Of a stretch of 64,000 nucleotides of DNA, positions 17,769 to 27,273 are shown piece after piece. The stretch covers positions 620,001 to 684,000 of the forward strand of contig NZ_BAAAFH010000011.1 in assembly GCF_039523435.1 (NCBI RefSeq), given 5' to 3'. This stretch comes from Wandonia haliotis. Its GTDB lineage: Bacteria; Bacteroidota; Bacteroidia; Flavobacteriales_D; Crocinitomicaceae. Each line of letters opens with the position of its first letter. Within the stretch, counting starts at the first letter, position 1. Made by a program: the position numbers and the translations under genes. The notes below the pieces were generated by a model. It searched no databases, was not told where the DNA came from, and was given only the letters and a program-made list of their open reading frames with translations.

Positions 17769-19667
17769 CTACATACGTTGCGGAACATCAATCCCCAACA
17801 GACGCATAGCTGACTTTACTACTTTTGCAACATTTAAACTCAATGCCACACGTAATTGCTTCACTTCTTCATTCGTTTCTTTAACAATAGGAGGAACACT
17901 TTGATAGAAAGCGTTATACATTTTCACCAATTCAAATGTATAGTTTGCTATCTCAGCCGGGCTGTAATTTTTCCCTGCTTCTTCCACGGTTGAAGGGTAC
18001 ATCATCAACCACTTGATCAATTCTCGTTCTTCCTCTGTAATAACTGATTTTTCAGGGGCTTTAAGCAATCCTGTTTTTGCTACCAGTGACTGAATCCGGG
18101 CATACGCATATTGTAAAAATGGTCCGGTATTACCATTCAGTTCAATAGATTCTTCCGGGTTAAACATCATTCGTTTGCGCGGGTCTACTTTCAATAGATA
18201 ATACTTCAAACCGCCCAGTCCTATCATTTTAAACAGTTCCTGTTTTTCCTCTTCTGACATACCTTCAATATGCCCTCGTTCACGAGTCATTTCAGAAGCA
18301 GCCTGAATCACTTCGTGCATCAGATCATCAGCATCAACAACCGTTCCTTCACGGGATTTCATTTTTCCTGTCGGAAGGTCAACCATTCCATACGAAAGAT
18401 GGAAACATTCGTCAGCCCAAGTATAGCCGAGTTTTTTAAGAATCAGAAATAACACTTTAAAGTGATAATCCTGTTCATTACCTACGGTATAAATAATTCC
18501 GTTCAGGTCGGGATAATCTTTAAAACGTTCAATGGCTGTTCCTATATCCTGAGTCATATATACTGCCGTACCATCCGAACGGAGGACTAATTTCTCATCC
18601 AAACCTTCATCCGTCAGGTCAATCCATACGGAACCATCCTCTTTACGATAGAAAATCCCTTTGTTCAATCCATCTATTACAACATCCTTTCCAAACAGGA
18701 AGGTATCCGATTCATAGTACAAATGATCAAAATCAACTCCCATTGTTTTATAGGTCGTATCAAATCCATCATATACCCAACTGTTCATCGTTGTCCAAAG
18801 CAAATAAGTTTCAGGGTCTCTTGCTTCCCATTTCACCAACATCTCTTTGGCTTCCTTCAGAATAGATGTTTCGTTTTTCGCCAGTTCTTTTACTTTCGAC
18901 AGAATAGCCTGTTTTGCTTTTTCATCTTCTTTTTCTGCCGCTGCCGCATACAATTTCGTTACTTCTTCAGCCACCTGATCTCCGGTAGAAAAATCACTCT
19001 TTTCCCAGGCGGTCATAATCTCTTTCGCCTCGGCATTCAGTGCTTTGTCAAACTCAACATAGTATTTCCCGACAAACTTATCACCTTTCATTCCGGTTGT
19101 CTGCGGAGTTTCTCTTTCTCCTGCCGCATTTAACGGAGCAAATTTAAGCCAGGCCAACATACTCTTACAGATGTGAATTCCCCTGTCATTAATGATTTGA
19201 GTTTTGATCACCTTGTTACCATTCGCTTTCAGGATTTCGGCGACACTGTACCCAAGGAAGTTATTTCGCAAATGCCCCAGGTGAAGAGGTTTATTGGTAT
19301 TCGGAGAACTGTACTCTACCATCAAGGTTTTTCCTGTCGGTTCTTTTGCCAGTCCGAAAGACTCATCCGCATCAATATCCTGTAATGTCTTTAACCAGTA
19401 GACATCATCTATCTCAAGATTCAGAAAACCTTTCACAACATTAAATCCGCGAATCAAGTCAAGGTGATCCCTTAGGAAATTCCCTATTCGTTCAGCAGCC
19501 TGATCAGGAGATGTTTTCATCATTTTAACAAAAGGAAAAATTACCAGCGTAATATCCCCCTTAAACTCCTTCCTTGTTTTTTGCAACTGAATCATTGATT
19601 CATTTACCGGTGTTCCGAATAATTCTCCAGCATTGTCTAAAAGGATTTGTTTTATGTTGTTTTCCAT
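17769..19667 (-). CDS. argS: Arginine--tRNA ligase
   Basis: 632 residues, class I aminoacyl-tRNA synthetase charging tRNA-Arg. The HIGH motif is HLGH (residues 129-132, in SPNTNKPLHLGHLRN). The KMSKS equivalent is GKMKSREGTVV. The Arg-tRNA synthetase N-terminal domain and the DALR anticodon-binding domain at the C-terminus (YAYARIQSLVAK onwards) are present. A long helical insert at about residues 200-290, rich in Lys and Glu, is typical of the Bacteroidota form. It lies 22 bp after the arginase gene on the same strand and is probably co-transcribed with it. Confidence 0.96.
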   Translation of the reverse strand: MENNIKQILLDNAGELFGTPVNESMIQLQKTRKEFKGDITLVIFPFVKMMKTSPDQAAERIGNFLRDHLDLIRGFNVVKGFLNLEIDDVYWLKTLQDIDADESFGLAKEPTGKTLMVEYSSPNTNKPLHLGHLRNNFLGYSVAEILKANGNKVIKTQIINDRGIHICKSMLAWLKFAPLNAAGERETPQTTGMKGDKFVGKYYVEFDKALNAEAKEIMTAWEKSDFSTGDQVAEEVTKLYAAAAEKEDEKAKQAILSKVKELAKNETSILKEAKEMLVKWEARDPETYLLWTTMNSWVYDGFDTTYKTMGVDFDHLYYESDTFLFGKDVVIDGLNKGIFYRKEDGSVWIDLTDEGLDEKLVLRSDGTAVYMTQDIGTAIERFKDYPDLNGIIYTVGNEQDYHFKVLFLILKKLGYTWADECFHLSYGMVDLPTGKMKSREGTVVDADDLMHEVIQAASEMTRERGHIEGMSEEEKQELFKMIGLGGLKYYLLKVDPRKRMMFNPEESIELNGNTGPFLQYAYARIQSLVAKTGLLKAPEKSVITEEERELIKWLMMYPSTVEEAGKNYSPAEIANYTFELVKMYNAFYQSVPPIVKETNEEVKQLRVALSLNVAKVVKSAMRLLGIDVPQRM

Positions 19668-19689
19668 TTTTTAAAAATGAGATCGTAAA

Positions 19690-20646
19690 TTACTTTTTAA
19701 TAACCGGCACCAGTCGCTCCAAAAGATCAAAAGCAACTTCAGCCATTTTGTTTTTCTTTTCATCCAGGCAAGGATTGATCTCAACAAACTCCAGACAGCA
19801 GAGTTTATCTGATTTAATCAATCCCGTCATAATTCCTTCCGCTTCTTCCGGAGTCAATCCATTGTCTACCGGAGTTCCTGTACCATGCGAAACAATTTTA
19901 GGATCCATGCTATCCACGTCAAAAGAGACATAAATAAGATCACAGTCCTTTAACTTCTCCAATACCTCATCAACCACATGGTCTACTCCTGACTTACGGA
20001 CTTCCTCAACAGTAATATTTCGGATTCCTAACTTATCCATCAGAAGATCTTCCGGTTCTTCTGTATCTCGAACTGCAATAAAAACCAAATCCTCCGGTTG
20101 AATTTTAGGAGAAATTCCTCCGAAATTTTTCAGGTTATCCCAAAGACCTTTTACATCTTCTTTTGGTTCGTTAATCTGCGCATCCAGATTATCCGTTGCC
20201 AAAGCAGTTGCCAATGGCATTCCATGCATATTTCCCGAAGGTGTCGTGTATGGAGTGTGTAAATCTCCGTGTGCATCAATCCATACTACCCCCAGACGTT
20301 TTCCGGGATGACTGTTTTTAATGGCAGCTATTGTACCTCCGGCCGATCCGTGATCACCTGCAATTATCAGCGGAAAGTCACCTTTCTCATACGTAGACTT
20401 TACAATCGTATCCAACTGCTCAAATACTTCCGTCAATCCTTCTATTCGCTTCGCAAAAGGGTAAAGAGGAGGTTTATTTAGCAGTTCTTCGTTATTTTTA
20501 ATACTATATTGGTTAGTAAACTGCGAAAAAAAGTCACTTTCCTTTTTCCACGCAGCAACCTTAACGGCTCCGGGACCTAAACTAGCTCCTCTGGTACCTG
20601 CCGTTACTTCAGATTCGTTAATAATCAATTGAATTTTCCTGGCCAT
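19690..20646 (-). CDS. Arginase / ureohydrolase family protein
   Basis: 318 residues. The binuclear Mn-binding motifs are visible: GDHGSAGGT, IDAHGDLHTP and SFDVDSMDP. Arginase hydrolyses arginine to ornithine and urea; agmatinase or formimidoylglutamase activity cannot be fully excluded from motifs alone, but the HGTGTPVDNGLTPEEA segment fits arginase. It is placed directly before argS in the same transcription unit, so arginine breakdown and arginyl-tRNA synthesis would be made together. A TAnnTTTG element lies just upstream of the ATG. Confidence 0.9.
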   Translation of the reverse strand: MARKIQLIINESEVTAGTRGASLGPGAVKVAAWKKESDFFSQFTNQYSIKNNEELLNKPPLYPFAKRIEGLTEVFEQLDTIVKSTYEKGDFPLIIAGDHGSAGGTIAAIKNSHPGKRLGVVWIDAHGDLHTPYTTPSGNMHGMPLATALATDNLDAQINEPKEDVKGLWDNLKNFGGISPKIQPEDLVFIAVRDTEEPEDLLMDKLGIRNITVEEVRKSGVDHVVDEVLEKLKDCDLIYVSFDVDSMDPKIVSHGTGTPVDNGLTPEEAEGIMTGLIKSDKLCCLEFVEINPCLDEKKNKMAEVAFDLLERLVPVIKK

Positions 20647-20662
20647 AGTACAGAATTTGTTG

Positions 20663-20670
20663 CAAAAATA
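20663..20670 (-). promoter_or_regulatory. Promoter -7 element TATTTTTG for arginase-argS
   Basis: Exact TAnnTTTG on the minus strand, 16 bp before the arginase ATG. Confidence 0.5.
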
Positions 20671-20717
20671 CGATTATTCACCAAATACCACCTGCCTGCG
20701 CAGATGAACATCCGGAA

Positions 20718-20746
20718 CAAAAAAACCGGAGCCTTCTGACTCCGGT
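20718..20746 (-). terminator. Terminator after the ECF sigma gene
   Basis: ACCGGAG/CTCCGGT stem with a T-run on the minus strand. Confidence 0.85.
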
Positions 20747-20767
20747 CGAAAAAATATAGTTCCTATT

Positions 20768-21364
20768 TTATAAATCAACTACAACTCCGTGTTTTTCGAT
20801 TAGCTTTCTCATATTGATGAGTGCATAACGCATACGACCAAGAGCCGTATTTATCGAAATATCTTTTGCTTCTGCAATATCCTTGAAGGACATGTCCTGA
20901 AAAATTCTCATATACAGGATTTCTTTCTGCGCTTCGGGTAAGTACTGAATCATGTGCACGATTTGCCCTTCCAGTTCCTCTTTGGACAATGATTGTTCCA
21001 CATTCAGATCTTCCTGTGCCAGAACACTGAAAATATTAAACTCTTCCGAAAAAGAGGTTGATTCGGATACCATACGTACTTTATTCGCACGTCGGAAATA
21101 ATCCACCACAAGGTTGTGCGCTATACGCAATACCCATGGCAGGAATTTCCCTTCTTCGTTATAATTGCCGGCTTTTAACGTCTTAATGACTTTAATGAAC
21201 ACATCCTGAAAGATGTCATCTGCCAGATCTCTGTCTTTTACTTTAGACAGTATGTAATGGAAGACATTATTCTTGTGACGCATTAGTAATACTTCAAATG
21301 CTTCTTCACTTCCTTTAATATACTCACTGACAAGAACCTTGTCGCTTCGTTCGGATTTACACAT
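20768..21364 (-). CDS. RNA polymerase sigma factor, ECF (sigma-70) family
   Basis: 198 residues. Sigma region 2 is seen as NNVFHYILSKVKDRDLADDIFQDVFIK (about 30-56) plus the -10-binding LPWVLRIAHNLVVDYFRR. Region 4 is the HTH LPEAQKEILYMRIFQDMSFKDIAEAKDISINTALGRMRYAL in part. The DISINTALGRMRYAL helix is the form found in the abundant Bacteroidota ECF sigma closest to SigX/RpoE. No anti-sigma factor gene is adjacent. A terminator follows, so the gene is expressed alone, divergent from uvrA. Confidence 0.9.
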   Translation of the reverse strand: MCKSERSDKVLVSEYIKGSEEAFEVLLMRHKNNVFHYILSKVKDRDLADDIFQDVFIKVIKTLKAGNYNEEGKFLPWVLRIAHNLVVDYFRRANKVRMVSESTSFSEEFNIFSVLAQEDLNVEQSLSKEELEGQIVHMIQYLPEAQKEILYMRIFQDMSFKDIAEAKDISINTALGRMRYALINMRKLIEKHGVVVDL

Positions 21365-21610
21365 AGTTTGCCCGGTTTAACTTAATTTTTCAAAGTAATT
21401 TTCAAGCGTAAATGTGTTCTATAAGCGACTGTTTTTAGATGTTTAACAAGGGCTAATATACGACATTCTTGTTAATTAGCAAAAAATGAATTTTCTTTTT
21501 TAGTTCATTTTATACAGGTCTGACTTATCATTTTACTCCCGGATAAACACAAAATCAGGAGTCCGTGAGCAAAACTTTCTTCAGCTGTTTCTCAGCCCAT
21601 GGAAAACCAC

Positions 21611-21618
21611 TATTTTTG
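21611..21618 (+). promoter_or_regulatory. Promoter -7 element TATTTTTG for uvrA; decides its start
   Basis: Exact TAnnTTTG lying downstream of a possible ATG at 21599 and 20 bp upstream of the ATG at 21638. If used, only the second ATG is on the mRNA. Confidence 0.5.
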
Positions 21619-21637
21619 GAAACAGGAAATTGAACAC

Positions 21638-24430
21638 ATGTCATCAAACGAATATATTCACATCAAAGGGGCTCGGGTACATAACCTCAAAAACGTAGAA
21701 GTAAAAATTCCTCACGGGAAACTTACCGTTATTACCGGGCTTTCCGGATCAGGAAAATCTTCTCTCGCATTTGATACGCTTTATGCCGAAGGACAACGTC
21801 GATATATCGAAAGTCTTTCGGCTTATGCCCGTCAGTTTCTGGGTAAACTGGACAAACCGGATGTTGATTTTATAAAAGGAGTCGCTCCGGCTATAGCGAT
21901 TGAGCAAAAGGTTATTGCCACGAATCCCAGATCAACGGTTGGTACATCAACAGAGATTTATGATTACCTGAAATTGTTATTTGCCAGAGCAGGGAAAACT
22001 TTTTCACCTGTATCGGGAGAAGAAGTAAAAAAACATACGGTTACAGATGTTGTCTCGTATATTTCAAAACTGGCAGAAGGAACGCGATGTCTCCTCCTCG
22101 CTCCTTTCTCTACGGAAAAGTATGGAGTTAAAAAACAACTTCAATTATTTATTGATCAGGGGTACGGACGGATTTTTATTGACGGGGAAATGCGCGAATT
22201 AGATGAAGTACTTGCTCAAAATCCAAAAAAACTAGAGTCCCCATATCTGTTGATCGACCGGATCAGTGTTCCTGCTCCGGATGATGAAGCTGGCTTTTCA
22301 CGGATATCTGACTCCGTTCAATTGGCCTTCCTTGAAGGAAAAGGACACATGGAAGTTTATTTACACGACGATCAGCAATCGAAAGCTTTTTCTTCACTTT
22401 TTGAACTGGATGGTATTTCCTTTACCGAACCTTCTGTTCATTTTTTCACCTTTAACAATCCCTACGGAGCTTGTAAAACATGTGAGGGCTATGGTAGCAT
22501 TATTGGTGTGGATGATAGCCTTGTCATCCCTGACAAATCACTCAGTGTTTACCAGGGTGCTGTTCAGCCCTGGAAAGGAGATACGCTTGGAGAATGGCTC
22601 AGACTGTTTGTATTAAGCGCAGAAAAGAACAACTTCCCTATTCACAAACCGATTAGCGAGCTAACCGACCAACAATATGAAATGCTTTGGAAGGGTGGTA
22701 AAGGCATGGAAGGTATCGATGCTTTCTTCCGTTATCTGGAAAGTAAAAGTTACAAGATTCAGTATCGTGTCTTACTTTCGCGGTACAGAGGAAAAACAAA
22801 GTGTCCGGATTGTAGAGGAACACGATTACGTAAAGACTCCAACTATGTGAAAATCGGAGACAAAAATATCAGTGATCTTGTTTTGATGCCTATTTCGGAG
22901 TTGATTCCATTTTTTAAATCACTTAATTTAAGTGAGCACGATCAGCAACTTACAAAACGTTTATTACCTGAAATAGAAAACCGGCTTGAGTTTCTGGATC
23001 GGGTCGGACTGGGGTATCTGACACTCAACCGACAGGCAAATTCGTTATCCGGAGGCGAATCTCAGCGTATTAATCTGGCTACCTCTTTGGGAAGTAGTTT
23101 AGTTGGTTCCATGTATATTCTTGACGAACCAAGCATTGGTTTACACCCCAGAGATACTGCACGACTGATTTCTGTTTTAAATAATCTGCGTGATATCGGT
23201 AATACCGTTATTATTGTGGAACATGAAGAAGATATCATGCAGGCTGCCGACGAACTTATCGACATGGGACCTGAGGCCGGGATTAATGGTGGTACTATTG
23301 TCTTTCAGGGCAAACCCGTTGATCTTAAGAAGGTCAAAAATAGTCTGACAACACAGTACCTCTCAGGAGAGTTACAAATTCCGGTTCCGGAAAAAAGACG
23401 AAACTCCAACCAAAGTATTACAGTACTTGGAGCTCGAGAAAACAATCTGAAGAATATAGATGTTACATTTCCTCTGAACAATCTGGTTTGTGTAACAGGA
23501 GTCAGCGGATCCGGGAAATCTTCGCTTATCAAAAAAATTCTGTATCCACTGGTTAAAAAGAGCCTGGGGATATACGGTGATAAAGTAGGAGAATGTAATG
23601 GTTTAACCGGAGATACCAAGGCTATTTCAAACGTCGAATTAATTGATCAGAATCCCATTGGGAAATCTTCGAGAAGTAACCCGGTGACGTATTTAAAAGC
23701 GTTTGATGATATCCGCGATATTTTCTCTAAGCAGCAAATTTCCAAGATCAGAAATTATAAGCCGGGATTCTTCTCCTTTAATGTTCCGGGAGGTCGATGC
23801 GAAACTTGTGAAGGAGAAGGAACCGTTACAATCTCTATGCAATTCATGGCTGACGTTCATCTCGAATGCGAAGCATGCAAAGGAAAACGATACAAAACAG
23901 AAACGTTGGATGTCATTTACAGAGGAAAAAACATTGCTGATATTCTGGATATGGATGTTGACAATGCTATCGCTTTCTTCTCAGAAGGGAAAAGTAAATC
24001 CGACGAAAAAATTGTGGACAAATTGCTCCCGCTTCAAAGAGTCGGATTGGGGTATGTAAAACTCGGACAGTCTTCTTCCACCCTGAGTGGTGGAGAAGCC
24101 CAGAGAATTAAGCTCGCCTCTTTCCTCATCAAGGGAAGGACATCCGATAAGACATTATTTTTATTTGACGAACCAACAACCGGCTTACATTTCCATGATA
24201 TTGCCAAGTTGATGATTGCGTTTAATGAATTGATAGCTCTGGGACACTCAGTAATTGTTATCGAACATAATATGGAGGTGATCAAATGCGCAGACTATAT
24301 TATTGATATCGGTCCGGAAGGAGGAAAAGAGGGCGGCTCGTTAGTATTCACAGGTAGTCCGGAAGATTTAACAAAGTGTGAAAATTCTTATACTGCTAAA
24401 TACTTAAAAGACAAACTTGTTTATCAGTAA
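21638..24430 (+). CDS. uvrA: Excinuclease ABC subunit UvrA
   Basis: 930 residues from the ATG at 21638; an in-frame ATG at 21599 would add 13 residues that lie on or upstream of the promoter element. Two ABC ATPase modules: Walker A GLSGSGKSS (residues 34-42) and GVSGSGKSS in the second half, with signature motifs LSGGESQRI and LSGGEAQRI. Zinc-knuckle cysteines are CKTCEGYG, CPDCRGTR, CETCEGEG and CEACKGKR. It detects DNA lesions with UvrB in nucleotide-excision repair. Monocistronic; uvrB is not in the window. Confidence 0.96.
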   Translation: MSSNEYIHIKGARVHNLKNVEVKIPHGKLTVITGLSGSGKSSLAFDTLYAEGQRRYIESLSAYARQFLGKLDKPDVDFIKGVAPAIAIEQKVIATNPRSTVGTSTEIYDYLKLLFARAGKTFSPVSGEEVKKHTVTDVVSYISKLAEGTRCLLLAPFSTEKYGVKKQLQLFIDQGYGRIFIDGEMRELDEVLAQNPKKLESPYLLIDRISVPAPDDEAGFSRISDSVQLAFLEGKGHMEVYLHDDQQSKAFSSLFELDGISFTEPSVHFFTFNNPYGACKTCEGYGSIIGVDDSLVIPDKSLSVYQGAVQPWKGDTLGEWLRLFVLSAEKNNFPIHKPISELTDQQYEMLWKGGKGMEGIDAFFRYLESKSYKIQYRVLLSRYRGKTKCPDCRGTRLRKDSNYVKIGDKNISDLVLMPISELIPFFKSLNLSEHDQQLTKRLLPEIENRLEFLDRVGLGYLTLNRQANSLSGGESQRINLATSLGSSLVGSMYILDEPSIGLHPRDTARLISVLNNLRDIGNTVIIVEHEEDIMQAADELIDMGPEAGINGGTIVFQGKPVDLKKVKNSLTTQYLSGELQIPVPEKRRNSNQSITVLGARENNLKNIDVTFPLNNLVCVTGVSGSGKSSLIKKILYPLVKKSLGIYGDKVGECNGLTGDTKAISNVELIDQNPIGKSSRSNPVTYLKAFDDIRDIFSKQQISKIRNYKPGFFSFNVPGGRCETCEGEGTVTISMQFMADVHLECEACKGKRYKTETLDVIYRGKNIADILDMDVDNAIAFFSEGKSKSDEKIVDKLLPLQRVGLGYVKLGQSSSTLSGGEAQRIKLASFLIKGRTSDKTLFLFDEPTTGLHFHDIAKLMIAFNELIALGHSVIVIEHNMEVIKCADYIIDIGPEGGKEGGSLVFTGSPEDLTKCENSYTAKYLKDKLVYQ

Positions 24431-24485
24431 TTTTCAGCATCTAGGTATAAATACCTATTTTCCGGTTTTACAAACCTTTATTTTA

Positions 24486-24515
24486 TTGATTTTGAGTAAA
24501 AAAACATCATATTTG
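24486..24515 (+). promoter_or_regulatory. Promoter for candidate small RNA (TTG-N19-CATATTTG)
   Basis: TTG at 24486-24488, 19 bp spacer, then CATATTTG at 24508-24515, one mismatch from TAnnTTTG. Predicted start about 24521. Confidence 0.4.
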
Positions 24516-24520
24516 TAGTG

Positions 24521-24636
24521 TAATGAACAATTGAAATCAGTTCATTCCGGACTCTACACTAAACGACAAACTATCGGGATACCTTATCCAATGTAACCTG
24601 TTTTGATTTCAGGCGCGGAATCTTCTGCGCTTTTTC
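24521..24636 (+). ncRNA. Candidate structured small RNA between uvrA and a glycosyltransferase gene
   Basis: A predicted promoter is followed by about 115 nt with no reading frame and much potential structure. TGAAATCA (24532-24539) can pair with TGATTTCA (24604-24611). ATGAAC (24523-24528) can alternatively pair with GTTCAT (24540-24545), nested within TAGTGTA (24516-24522) and TACACTA (24555-24561). A small hairpin GGATA-CCT-TATCC lies at 24577-24589. It ends with a 7-bp stem GCGCGGA/TCTGCGC and TTTTTC (24613-24636), a good terminator. Long-range pairing with an open centre recalls 6S-type RNAs; the Rfam 6S-Flavo model is the natural comparison. Alternatively it is the uvrA 3' end with its terminator. 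Confidence 0.4.
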
Positions 24637-24705
24637 GCTGTTTCCGGTACTTTCCCATTCTTTCGTTCTGTTACTTCTATTGATCGGTAATAGAGATGTT
24701 TTTTT

Positions 24706-24713
24706 TAGCTTTG
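24706..24713 (+). promoter_or_regulatory. Promoter -7 element TAGCTTTG directly before the glycosyltransferase GTG
   Basis: Exact TAnnTTTG ending 4 bp before the GTG at 24718, so the transcript would start at or about the start codon. Confidence 0.45.
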
Positions 24714-24717
24714 GGAC

Positions 24718-25698
24718 GTGAAGCAATTTCTGATCATACAAACCGCTTTTTTGGGTGATGTCATTCTGGCAACTCCGCTAATCAGGGAACTTAAAATACA
24801 ATATCCTGATGCAGAGATTGATCTTCTTGTTCGTAAAGGAAATGAACAATTAGTAATGTCCAATCCACATATACGGGAAGTACTTATTTGGAATAAAAAG
24901 GCCGGAAAATATAGACAGCTTTTCTCTCTTTTAAAAAGAGTCCGTAAACAAAAGTATGATGAAGTTATTGGCATACAACGTTACTTTAATTCCGGATTAC
25001 TGACTGCCCTCAGCGGTGCTTCATCCCGGGTCGGATTTTCGGAAAACCCGCTTTCCTTTTTGTTTACACGTCGTGTTCCTCATCAATTTGGAGACGGGAC
25101 ACATGAAGTCACGAGAAATTTTGAACTGGTAGCACACCATTCACTTTCCCCTACTTCCCTGCGTCCTGAACTATTTCCTTCTCCCGAAAACTATTTAAAA
25201 ATTCAGCCGTTGGTGCAGGATTCTTTTTACTGTTTTGCTCCTGCTTCAGTATGGTTTACCAAACAACTTCCTCTGAAAAAGTGGCTGGATCTCGCTCATC
25301 ATATAGGCAGTGAACATCCTATATACATTTTAGGAGGTCCCGGGGATTTCGAAACCTGCGAAGAGGTATTGACACAGCTTCCCGGTTTTAACTGTACCAA
25401 TCTGGCAGGAAAACTAAACTTACTTGAATCAGCTGCACTTATGAGCAAAGCAACAAGGAACTACGTCAATGATTCAGGTCCACTTCACTTATCAAGTGCA
25501 ATGAATGCTCCGGTAACTGCTTTTTTTTGTAGCACAGTACCCGAATTTGGTTTCGGTCCGCTTTCCGACGATTCTCAACTTTTGGAAACAACAGAAAATC
25601 TGGAATGCAGACCCTGTGGAATACACGGACACAAAGCCTGTCCTAAAGGACATTTTAAGTGTGCAACAACCCTTCCTGTAGAGCAAGCCAGGTACTAA
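24718..25698 (+). CDS. Glycosyltransferase family 9 (heptosyltransferase-like)
   Basis: 326 residues from GTG. The N-terminus (FLIIQTAFLGDVILATPLIREL) and the middle (HIGSEHPIYILGGPGDFE, NLAGKLNLLESAALMSKA, VNDSGPLHLSSAMNAPVTAFF) are characteristic of GT9 ADP-heptose:LPS heptosyltransferases with a GT-B fold. The C-terminus carries a Cys-rich motif CRPCGIHGHKACPKGHFKC often seen in the family. It would add heptose or a related sugar to lipopolysaccharide core at the inner membrane. No other LPS genes are adjacent. Confidence 0.9.
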   Translation: MKQFLIIQTAFLGDVILATPLIRELKIQYPDAEIDLLVRKGNEQLVMSNPHIREVLIWNKKAGKYRQLFSLLKRVRKQKYDEVIGIQRYFNSGLLTALSGASSRVGFSENPLSFLFTRRVPHQFGDGTHEVTRNFELVAHHSLSPTSLRPELFPSPENYLKIQPLVQDSFYCFAPASVWFTKQLPLKKWLDLAHHIGSEHPIYILGGPGDFETCEEVLTQLPGFNCTNLAGKLNLLESAALMSKATRNYVNDSGPLHLSSAMNAPVTAFFCSTVPEFGFGPLSDDSQLLETTENLECRPCGIHGHKACPKGHFKCATTLPVEQARY

Positions 25699-25764
25699 AT
25701 CATCAAGTTTTCGACAGATTTTCTGGTTTTGTCAGTATGTATATTTTTTTCGTATATTGACGAA

Positions 25765-27228
25765 GTGAACAAACCAAAAAAGATCATAGCTACTATCTTC
25801 GCTGCGACCGTACTACTGTTATTGGTTATCTATATTCCTTTCGGCACAAAAGAAGACGGAAAAATAAAACTGGACTTCAAAACGGAGGAACAAAAGAAGA
25901 AAGATAATAGCTTAAACAAAATCATTGAAAAAGGAAAACTGGTTGTTCTGACAGAAAACAGTACCGTCTCTTATTTTGTGTATAGGGGGCAAAAAATGGG
26001 ATTTGAATACGAGGTTCTGAAACAGTTTGCCAAAGATCTGGGTGTTAAATTAGAGTTTCGTGCTGTCAAAAATCTCGATCATGTCATTGCCGATCTGAAT
26101 TCAGGAAAAGGAGATCTTATTGCCTGCAACTATACAATTACCCGTGATCGTCGTGATCAGATAAACTTTAGTATCCCGCATCTTCGTTCCAGCCAGGTTC
26201 TCGTTCAACGAAAACCAGAGGACTGGAAAAAGATGAGCAGTAAAGAAATCAAGGCGCATCTGATAACTGACCCCGTCCGTTTGGCTAAAAAGAAAGTTCA
26301 CGTCTGGGGAGAATCCAGTTATTACAAGAGAATGGTTGCCCTGATGGATGAAATCGGCGATACGATTTATATCCAGCCGGAAGATGGAAATATTGAAACA
26401 GAAGAATTGATTCGCCGAGTATCCGAAGGAACAATTGATTATACCGTTGTAGATAAAAACGTGGCTCTGATCAACAAACGTTTTTTTGATAACATTGATA
26501 TCTCTCTGGAACTAAGCATTCGGCAGCAGATTGCTTTTGGTGTTCGAAAGTCTGACGAACAGTTGCTCGACTACCTCAATGACTGGTTGAAGAATTTTAT
26601 GCAACAGCGTTTATACAGTTTTCTGAAGCATAAGTATTTCGATATCGGCACCCATACCCGAAAGGCTATGGATCAGTACTCCAGTCTGGGAGGAGGTAAA
26701 ATCTCTCCGTACGATGAAATACTGAAAAAAGAAGCAAAAAAAGCTAATTACGACTGGCGATTAGTTGCATCATTGATTTTTCAGGAGTCAAAATTTAACC
26801 CTCACATCGAATCCTGGCAAGGCTCTTACGGCCTGATGCAGTTTATGCCTGAAACAGGAGAACGATTTGGTGTCTATCCCGGCTCTCCTCCTGAAGTTCA
26901 AATCCGTGGAGGAATCAAGTACCTGAAACGCATAGAAAAGAATTTTACCGAAGTAAAAGATTCTATTCAGCGTATGAAATTCACAATCGCTTCTTATAAC
27001 GCAGGCCCCGGGCACGTTCTGGACGCCCAGACGATCGCTAAAGCGAATGGTGCAAATCCGCATATCTGGGATGATGTTGTAGAAGAGTACTTCCTTCGTC
27101 TTACAGAACCGGAAATGTTAGCTGTAAAAGGTGTAAAGTCTGGCTATTACCGGGGTAACATGACCTACCGATATGTACGTGAAGTATTCAGAAGATATAA
27201 TGAATACAAAAACCTTTTCCCCGGATAA
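25765..27228 (+). CDS. MltF-like membrane-bound lytic transglycosylase (solute-binding domain + SLT)
   Basis: 487 residues from the GTG at 25765, which starts MNKPKKIIATIF directly before a membrane helix (about residues 5-22); an upstream TTG at 25729 adds 12 unlikely residues. Next is a periplasmic binding domain of the SBP_bac_3 type (about residues 50-275; KGKLVVLTENSTVSYF, GFEYEVLKQFAKDLGVKLEF). Then comes an SLT lysozyme-like domain with the catalytic Glu in LIFQESKFNP (about 26785) and GLMQFMPETGERFGV. This two-domain layout is that of MltF, which cleaves peptidoglycan to 1,6-anhydromuropeptides. It is lipid- or helix-anchored at a membrane. No partner genes nearby. Confidence 0.9.
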   Translation: MNKPKKIIATIFAATVLLLLVIYIPFGTKEDGKIKLDFKTEEQKKKDNSLNKIIEKGKLVVLTENSTVSYFVYRGQKMGFEYEVLKQFAKDLGVKLEFRAVKNLDHVIADLNSGKGDLIACNYTITRDRRDQINFSIPHLRSSQVLVQRKPEDWKKMSSKEIKAHLITDPVRLAKKKVHVWGESSYYKRMVALMDEIGDTIYIQPEDGNIETEELIRRVSEGTIDYTVVDKNVALINKRFFDNIDISLELSIRQQIAFGVRKSDEQLLDYLNDWLKNFMQQRLYSFLKHKYFDIGTHTRKAMDQYSSLGGGKISPYDEILKKEAKKANYDWRLVASLIFQESKFNPHIESWQGSYGLMQFMPETGERFGVYPGSPPEVQIRGGIKYLKRIEKNFTEVKDSIQRMKFTIASYNAGPGHVLDAQTIAKANGANPHIWDDVVEEYFLRLTEPEMLAVKGVKSGYYRGNMTYRYVREVFRRYNEYKNLFPG

Positions 27229-27260
27229 CCCGGAACCACTTCTCTTTCTTCATGATTCCG

Positions 27261-27268
27261 TATCTTTG
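27261..27268 (+). promoter_or_regulatory. Promoter -7 element TATCTTTG directly before miaA GTG
   Basis: Exact TAnnTTTG ending 5 bp before the miaA GTG; predicts a leaderless or near-leaderless mRNA. Confidence 0.5.
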
Positions 27269-27273
27269 CCACT

